In this document: one piece after another, positions 6,783 to 9,887 of the stretch
Layout: each line of letters opens with the position of its first letter
How positions within the stretch are numbered: the stretch's first letter is position 1
NCBI GenBank assembly: GCA_027039465.1
Contig: JALWEA010000249.1
Coordinates: 1-9,887 of the forward strand
Reading direction: 5' to 3'
From: Calditrichia bacterium
GTDB lineage: Bacteria > Calditrichota > Calditrichia > Calditrichales > Calditrichaceae
Length of the DNA stretch: 9,887 nt
Program-made: the position numbers and the translations under genes
The notes under the pieces: model-generated
Told to the model about the DNA's origin: nothing
What the model saw: the letters and a program-made list of their open reading frames with translations, nothing else
Database searches by the model: none

Positions 6783-7283
6783 ATGTCGGCAAATCCAGAT
6801 TGGCTTCCAGATTTAATTTTATTAGAAGATTACAATGGAAATTGGGATGAATATCTTCATACTATTTATAAAATTTTTTACAAGGATTTTGTCAAATCAA
6901 CACCTAAATACAGAGGAATTAAATTAGCGCTCAAGAAACATCCTATGATTAATGGCAAAGAAGCAACATTCTGGCATATAATTTCAAAAGGACGTAATGA
7001 AAACGAGAGAATTCCAGATTTGAGAAGATGTGAACGAATACGATGGCCAAGACCTATCATAGAGAATGATAAAGATCCTGTTTTAAAAGTTTGGCAAAAC
7101 AGAAGAAAAAAAGATACACGTATCTTGCTCTGGTTTGAGGATGAAGATTATCTAGTAATCCTATCAGAAAGAAAAGGATATTTACTTTTATGGACGGCCT
7201 ATTTAGTTACCCAAAATCATCGAAAGAGAAAATTACAAAAAGAATATGAAACCTTTCTAAAAGCAAAAGCCGCTCCTGAATAG
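6783..7283 (+). CDS. Small basic protein, possible BECR/RelE-like RNase, paired with DUF3800
   Basis: 166 residues from ATG 6783; an in-frame ATG at 6765 would add six residues but overlaps the ribosome site. It has an acidic N-terminal third (WLPDLILLEDYNGNWDEY), a middle block rich in possible catalytic residues (H65, R77, R81, R82, R86, W88, R90), and a C-terminal beta-rich tail: RILLWFEDEDYLVILSER then YLLLWTAYLV, with H146 and a basic helix. An approximately 150-residue basic protein ending in a strand with a Thr-Ala-Tyr motif resembles the phage-type Barnase/EndoU/ColicinE5-D/RelE-like (BECR) nucleases. This rests on pattern only; a plain conserved hypothetical protein is the fallback. 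The 2-base gap to the DUF3800 gene implies co-expression, fitting a toxin-partner or defence cassette. AT-rich like its neighbour. Confidence 0.7.
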   Translation: MSANPDWLPDLILLEDYNGNWDEYLHTIYKIFYKDFVKSTPKYRGIKLALKKHPMINGKEATFWHIISKGRNENERIPDLRRCERIRWPRPIIENDKDPVLKVWQNRRKKDTRILLWFEDEDYLVILSERKGYLLLWTAYLVTQNHRKRKLQKEYETFLKAKAAPE

Positions 7284-7284
7284 G

Positions 7285-7321
7285 AACGACTTCGTTACTC
7301 CTTCTACGCATGGTAGATGAG
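7285..7321. repeat. Two adjacent small hairpins after the cassette
   Basis: AACG (7285-7288) with CGTT (7293-7296) around ACTT, then CTC..TCTAC (7298-7307) with GTAGA.GAG (7313-7321) around GCATG. They begin 2 bases after the stop of the small basic protein gene. No T-run follows on the plus strand, so they are not a standard terminator. They could stabilise the mRNA 3' end or mark an insertion boundary. Confidence 0.3.
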
Positions 7322-7509
7322 CTAAAATGTAAAATAATAAAAATAAATCAAAAGTCAATAGTATTGACAAGAATATAAACAATTTCCAAATAACTAAAAC
7401 AATTAGGGGGACAAAGCAGAAAAACAATTCAATTAATAATCCCGTAATATTTGCCAAACTTGTAATTTTAATAAACTAAAACTCTTCTTCTTTCCCAATC
7501 CCCTACCGC

Positions 7510-7528
7510 CCTGTTCTTTAAAAACAGG
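7510..7528. repeat. Small inverted repeat in the convergent gap
   Basis: CCTGTT (7510-7515) and AACAGG (7523-7528) are reverse complements around 7 bases. There is no adjacent T-run on either strand, so a terminator role is doubtful. Confidence 0.3.
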
Positions 7529-7546
7529 AACGAAAACCGTCCGGTT

Positions 7547-7572
7547 AAAAAGTACAGGCAAAGGAAATGCCT
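7547..7572 (-). terminator. Candidate intrinsic terminator of the propeller gene
   Basis: On the minus strand, 38 bases after the stop codon, AGGCA (7572-7568) pairs with TGCCT (7560-7556) around a 7-base loop. GTAC and then TTTTT (7551-7547) follow. The stem has only 5 pairs and the T-run starts 4 bases late, so this is a moderate candidate. Confidence 0.35.
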
Positions 7573-7610
7573 TCAACCGCTATAAATACCATCTCACCCG
7601 TAACGTTCCT

Positions 7611-9188
7611 TCAGCGCAGTAAAATCATCTTCTTCGTTTGCGCAATTCCTTCCTCGCTCTTGAGCCGGTAAAAATACACGCCCGAAGCCAGCCGGTTGCC
7701 GTCAAAGCGCACGCGGTGCGTACCGGCCTTTTGTTTCCCGTTAAGCAAAGTGCTAATCTTACGCCCGTTGAGGTCAAATACTTCCAATGTTATGTTGGCC
7801 GTCCGCTTTAAATCAAATGAAATTTCCGTTGTTGCATTAAACGGATTCGGATGGTTTTGTCGCAATGTAAACGTGGCGGGTAAAAAGCGATCCGGATTTT
7901 CAATACCGACCGGTTCGCTTATCAAAGCCGTCCAAACACTGGTTTTGGAATGATCTTGCTTGACCCAAACCGGGTAAACATGCCCGCCGTAAGCGGTAAT
8001 GCCGATATAATCTCCCAAAAAATAATCGGAATCGGCAACAAAGGGTTCCCGATTGATACGGAAGTCGGTAAACGTTTCGCCGCCGTCAACGGAACGGGAC
8101 AAATACACGTCGGTGGTATCACCCTGACGCCCGCGACGATCGTAATAGACCACATACAAATAGCCGGAAGAAGGATCGATGGTCGCCCAGGGCAGAAATT
8201 GTTGTGCACGACCCGTGTCTTGGTTCACCTTTATCGCTGCGCTCCAATTCTTACCCTGATCATTCGATTTAATCAAAAACACATCCGTATTGTCTTCTCC
8301 GTTGCGTTGATCCGAGAACACAACGTAAATCGTGCCGTAAAATTGGGAACTCTGGCTGGTGTCGCACAAGGTTTGAGGCAGGCCGTTACAACGCCAGAGA
8401 CCAGGAATACTAAAATCCCAACCGCCAGGCTGCTCGGCAATAATCTTGTCTTTGCCGAAAGTCTTACCGCCGTCCAAGGATTTGTCGAACCAAATTTTAT
8501 CCAAGCCCGCCCAGCTAATGTAAATTTGCCCTTCCGGCCCAACGGCAGGCACGGCGCCTTCCATCGTACTGTCCTCATCCGAGCAATCACCGGCAAAATC
8601 ACTGATGCGCATGGCCGGAGACCAGGTCGTACCGGAGTCCGATGAATACGAGAAAAAGATTCGGCTGCTGTCATCTTTGGTAACTTCTTCCGTTTGCGGA
8701 AGCTCATCAAATCGCGTCCAGCTCAGATAAAGATTGCCTTTGTAGGGCGAAGAAGTCAGGTCGGTGGCAAGCCATTCTTTGTCCTGAAACGTACTCGTAT
8801 CCTTGCCTGCATAACCGGTGAAATTAAATGTTTTGCCTCCGTCCTCGGTGCGTTGAAGCGCAATACGATCCAAAACAATATTCGAATCGGCATTGTAAAC
8901 CAGCATGGTTAAATAACCCAAACCGCGGTAGTCAAAAATAACGGACGGATCGGAAAAGCTGCCGTAAACCGAGCTTTGATAATGTTGATTCCACGACAGG
9001 CCGCCGTCATAGGAATAATAAACTTGCTTCCCGTTGGAAGCCACCATGAGATTTAACGGATCCGCAGGATTGACCGCAATGGCAATTTCGGGATGATAGG
9101 TTCCGTAAACGCTGACCTTAACATTTTGAGGAATGGTTTGGGCTTGTACCAATACGATGGTCAAGCAGAGAAATAAAAGGGATCTCAT
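7611..9188 (-). CDS. Secreted Asp-box (BNR/sialidase-like) beta-propeller protein with T9SS sorting domain
   Basis: A 525-residue exported protein. The signal peptide is short: basic start MRS, hydrophobic core LLFLCLTIVLV, probable cleavage after A16 in VQA-Q. Six Asp boxes (S-x-D-x-G-x-T-W/F pattern) lie at 59-66, 114-121, 182-189, 237-244, 308-315 and 366-373, as expected of a six-bladed sialidase-type propeller. Residues about 437-525 form a type A sorting/FlgD-like Ig domain with NHPNPFN (445-451), VFDLNGRKIS and GVYFYRLK, which in FCB bacteria directs export through the type IX secretion system to the surface or medium. I see no RIP/FRIP motif or clear arginine triad of true GH33 sialidases, so a binding or structural role, or another enzyme activity, is as likely as sialidase. 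Six Cys residues fall in the mature part (C202, C267, C275 are clear). ATG 9188 has GGAGG (complement of 9193-9197) 4 bases upstream. Confidence 0.88.
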   Translation of the reverse strand: MRSLLFLCLTIVLVQAQTIPQNVKVSVYGTYHPEIAIAVNPADPLNLMVASNGKQVYYSYDGGLSWNQHYQSSVYGSFSDPSVIFDYRGLGYLTMLVYNADSNIVLDRIALQRTEDGGKTFNFTGYAGKDTSTFQDKEWLATDLTSSPYKGNLYLSWTRFDELPQTEEVTKDDSSRIFFSYSSDSGTTWSPAMRISDFAGDCSDEDSTMEGAVPAVGPEGQIYISWAGLDKIWFDKSLDGGKTFGKDKIIAEQPGGWDFSIPGLWRCNGLPQTLCDTSQSSQFYGTIYVVFSDQRNGEDNTDVFLIKSNDQGKNWSAAIKVNQDTGRAQQFLPWATIDPSSGYLYVVYYDRRGRQGDTTDVYLSRSVDGGETFTDFRINREPFVADSDYFLGDYIGITAYGGHVYPVWVKQDHSKTSVWTALISEPVGIENPDRFLPATFTLRQNHPNPFNATTEISFDLKRTANITLEVFDLNGRKISTLLNGKQKAGTHRVRFDGNRLASGVYFYRLKSEEGIAQTKKMILLR

Positions 9189-9192
9189 ATTG

Positions 9193-9197
9193 CCTCC
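9193..9197 (-). promoter_or_regulatory. Ribosome binding site of the propeller gene
   Basis: GGAGG on the minus strand ends 4 bases before the ATG at 9188-9186. It supports this start, which also places the hydrophobic signal peptide correctly at the N-terminus. Confidence 0.7.
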
Positions 9198-9245
9198 GGC
9201 CGAAAATAGTACTTTGCTTCAACGGAGCGTGCAGACAAAGAAATG

Positions 9246-9258
9246 AAGGATCATCCTT
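9246..9258. promoter_or_regulatory. 13-bp palindrome upstream of the propeller gene, operator-like
   Basis: AAGGAT-C-ATCCTT is a perfect palindrome with one central base, about 58 bases upstream of the propeller start codon. The position and symmetry suit a dimeric regulator, but the half-sites are only 6 bp. Confidence 0.25.
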
Positions 9259-9350
9259 GAAAGGGAATTTAATGCAAGAAAAAAGTCGCAAACAATTTAA
9301 AACTGTTTCGGGAATTGCTCAATGCGCTTTGCAAAATGGCATAAGGATCA

Positions 9351-9366
9351 AGCAACAACAAATCCT
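9351..9366 (-). promoter_or_regulatory. Weak sigma-54-like -24/-12 match upstream of the propeller gene
   Basis: On the minus strand AGG-ATTTGTTGT-TTGCT-type spacing gives GG-N10-GC with a full TTGCT -12 element (GG at 9365-9364, GC at 9353-9352). The -24 element matches only at GG. It lies 163 bases upstream of the start codon. The match is near chance level in AT-rich DNA and is listed because a sigma-54 activator is encoded nearby. Confidence 0.15.
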
Positions 9367-9380
9367 TTTTAGTGAAAAGG
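9364..9380. repeat. Inverted repeat downstream of nuoN
   Basis: CCTTTT (9364-9369) and AAAAGG (9375-9380) pair around 5 bases. Read on the minus strand it is a second hairpin about 30 bases past the nuoN terminator, followed by a moderately T-rich stretch. It may act as a back-up terminator. Confidence 0.3.
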
Positions 9381-9407
9381 CCAAAAAACAAAAGAATGCC
9401 TTACCGC

Positions 9408-9429
9408 AAAAAAATCGCCTTTTCGATTT
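9408..9429 (-). terminator. Intrinsic terminator of nuoN
   Basis: On the minus strand, 6 bases after the nuoN stop, AAATCG (9429-9424) pairs with CGATTT (9417-9412) around AAAAGG. The second arm runs straight into a T-run, giving seven consecutive T in all (9414-9408). This suggests nuoN ends its operon here and the propeller gene is transcribed separately. Confidence 0.6.
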
Positions 9430-9435
9430 CTATTT

Positions 9436-9887
9436 TTACATCATCAAAGCCGAAGCTTTAATAGCCGCAATAATGCCCGTCGGGTAAACGCCCAGCCACA
9501 CCAAAGCAATGGTCAGCAAAGCCAAAACAACGCCGGTTACCAAGCCGACTTTAACGGAAGCGGTCGCGGGCTGTTCGCCTTCTTCGGCGGAAGAGAACAT
9601 TTCCACCACGATGCGCAGATAGTAGTAAACACCCAGAGCGCTGTTTATAATCAAAACGATGACCAACCACCACAAGCCGTTGCCGATACCGGCCGCCAGC
9701 ACGTAATATTTGCCGACAAAACCGGCAGTCAAAGGAATACCGGCCAACGAAAACAACATGGCCGAAAAAGCCACCGAAAGCCAAGGGTGCTTCCAATACA
9801 TGCCGCGATAATCGCTGCGATCAACGGCTTCATGCTCTTTAGTTGAAAAAATACCGACGATGATGAAAGCGCCGATAATGGTTACAA
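9436..9887 (-). CDS. nuoN: NADH-quinone oxidoreductase subunit N, C-terminal part (cut by window edge)
   Basis: The frame is open to the right edge, so the 5' end lies outside. The visible part is 149 residues, while full NuoN is near 480-500. NuoN is an antiporter-like membrane subunit of complex I that helps couple NADH oxidation to proton pumping. It is recognised by the stretch HEAVDRSDYRGMYWKHPWL followed by SLAGIPLTAGFVGKYYVL, where the Lys after FVG is the conserved intramembrane lysine. Further hydrophobic segments follow (WWLVIVLIINSALGVYYYLR, then VGLVTGVVLALLTIALVWLGVYP). An internal Met at 9801 is not the start, because homology continues upstream of it. NuoN is usually last in the nuo operon, which fits the terminator directly after it. 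Confidence 0.93.
   Translation of the reverse strand, partial: VTIIGAFIIVGIFSTKEHEAVDRSDYRGMYWKHPWLSVAFSAMLFSLAGIPLTAGFVGKYYVLAAGIGNGLWWLVIVLIINSALGVYYYLRIVVEMFSSAEEGEQPATASVKVGLVTGVVLALLTIALVWLGVYPTGIIAAIKASALMM

Larger units (their letters stand above)
7284..7610. other. Convergent AT-rich gap of 327 bases
   Basis: The plus-strand cassette and the minus-strand propeller gene converge here. Weak hairpins cluster at 7285-7321, right after the stop codon. Then 7322-7480 is very AT-rich with no supported gene. A minus-strand frame at 7457-7257 is hydrophobic but starts with TTG, lacks a ribosome site and overlaps the upstream gene. From about 7490 the composition returns towards that of the propeller gene, with a small inverted repeat at 7510-7528 and a terminator-like hairpin at 7547-7572. 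Confidence 0.6.

Noticed and set aside
7257..7457. A 66-codon hydrophobic minus-strand frame in the convergent gap
   Set aside because: TTG start, no ribosome site, overlaps the end of the small basic protein gene, and T-rich strands give hydrophobic translations by chance.
7950..8645. A 231-codon plus-strand open frame opposite the propeller gene
   Set aside because: It is antisense to a gene with clear signal peptide, Asp boxes and sorting domain; it shows no recognisable family motif and is a by-product of that gene's codon pattern.
9257..9487. A 76-codon plus-strand frame between the propeller gene and nuoN
   Set aside because: TTG start; it runs through the nuoN terminator and into antisense of nuoN.
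9799..9801. Internal Met as the start of a short 121-residue protein
   Set aside because: NuoN homology continues upstream of this Met to the window edge, so it is an internal residue.

Overview
The window looks like chromosomal DNA from a free-living, Gram-negative-type bacterium of the FCB group, most likely Calditrichota (Caldithrix-like). This rests on a secreted Asp-box protein with a T9SS type A C-terminal sorting domain (NHPNPFN ... FDLNGRKI ... GVYFYRLK), on NuoN, and on housekeeping DNA of intermediate GC. The phylum call is inference from protein style; the FCB-type secretion tail is visible directly.

Layout. A divergent minus-strand gene appears to start at the extreme left edge (positions 11 to 1). 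On the plus strand follow a short RecQ-family helicase (155-1597), a large membrane sensor histidine kinase with a periplasmic FG-GAP/VCBS-like sensor (1724-4201), a 416-base gap with three inverted repeats including a GC-rich palindrome, and an NtrC-type sigma-54 response regulator (4618-5970). Kinase and regulator probably form one two-component system: the histidine kinase passes phosphate to Asp52 of the regulator, which would activate sigma-54 promoters. Then comes an AT-rich two-gene cassette: a DUF3800 protein (6082-6780) and, 2 bases later, a 166-residue basic protein that may be a BECR/RelE-like RNase (6783-7283). The cassette differs in base composition from its neighbours and is the best candidate for an undescribed accessory (toxin-antitoxin-like or defence-like) unit.

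A convergent gap of 327 bases (7284-7610) holds short hairpins and a possible terminator. On the minus strand lie the secreted six-Asp-box beta-propeller protein (9188 to 7611) and, upstream of it, the 3' part of nuoN (9887 to 9436), cut by the window edge and ended by a good intrinsic terminator. The nuoN terminator and the 247-base gap suggest the propeller gene has its own promoter rather than belonging to the nuo operon.
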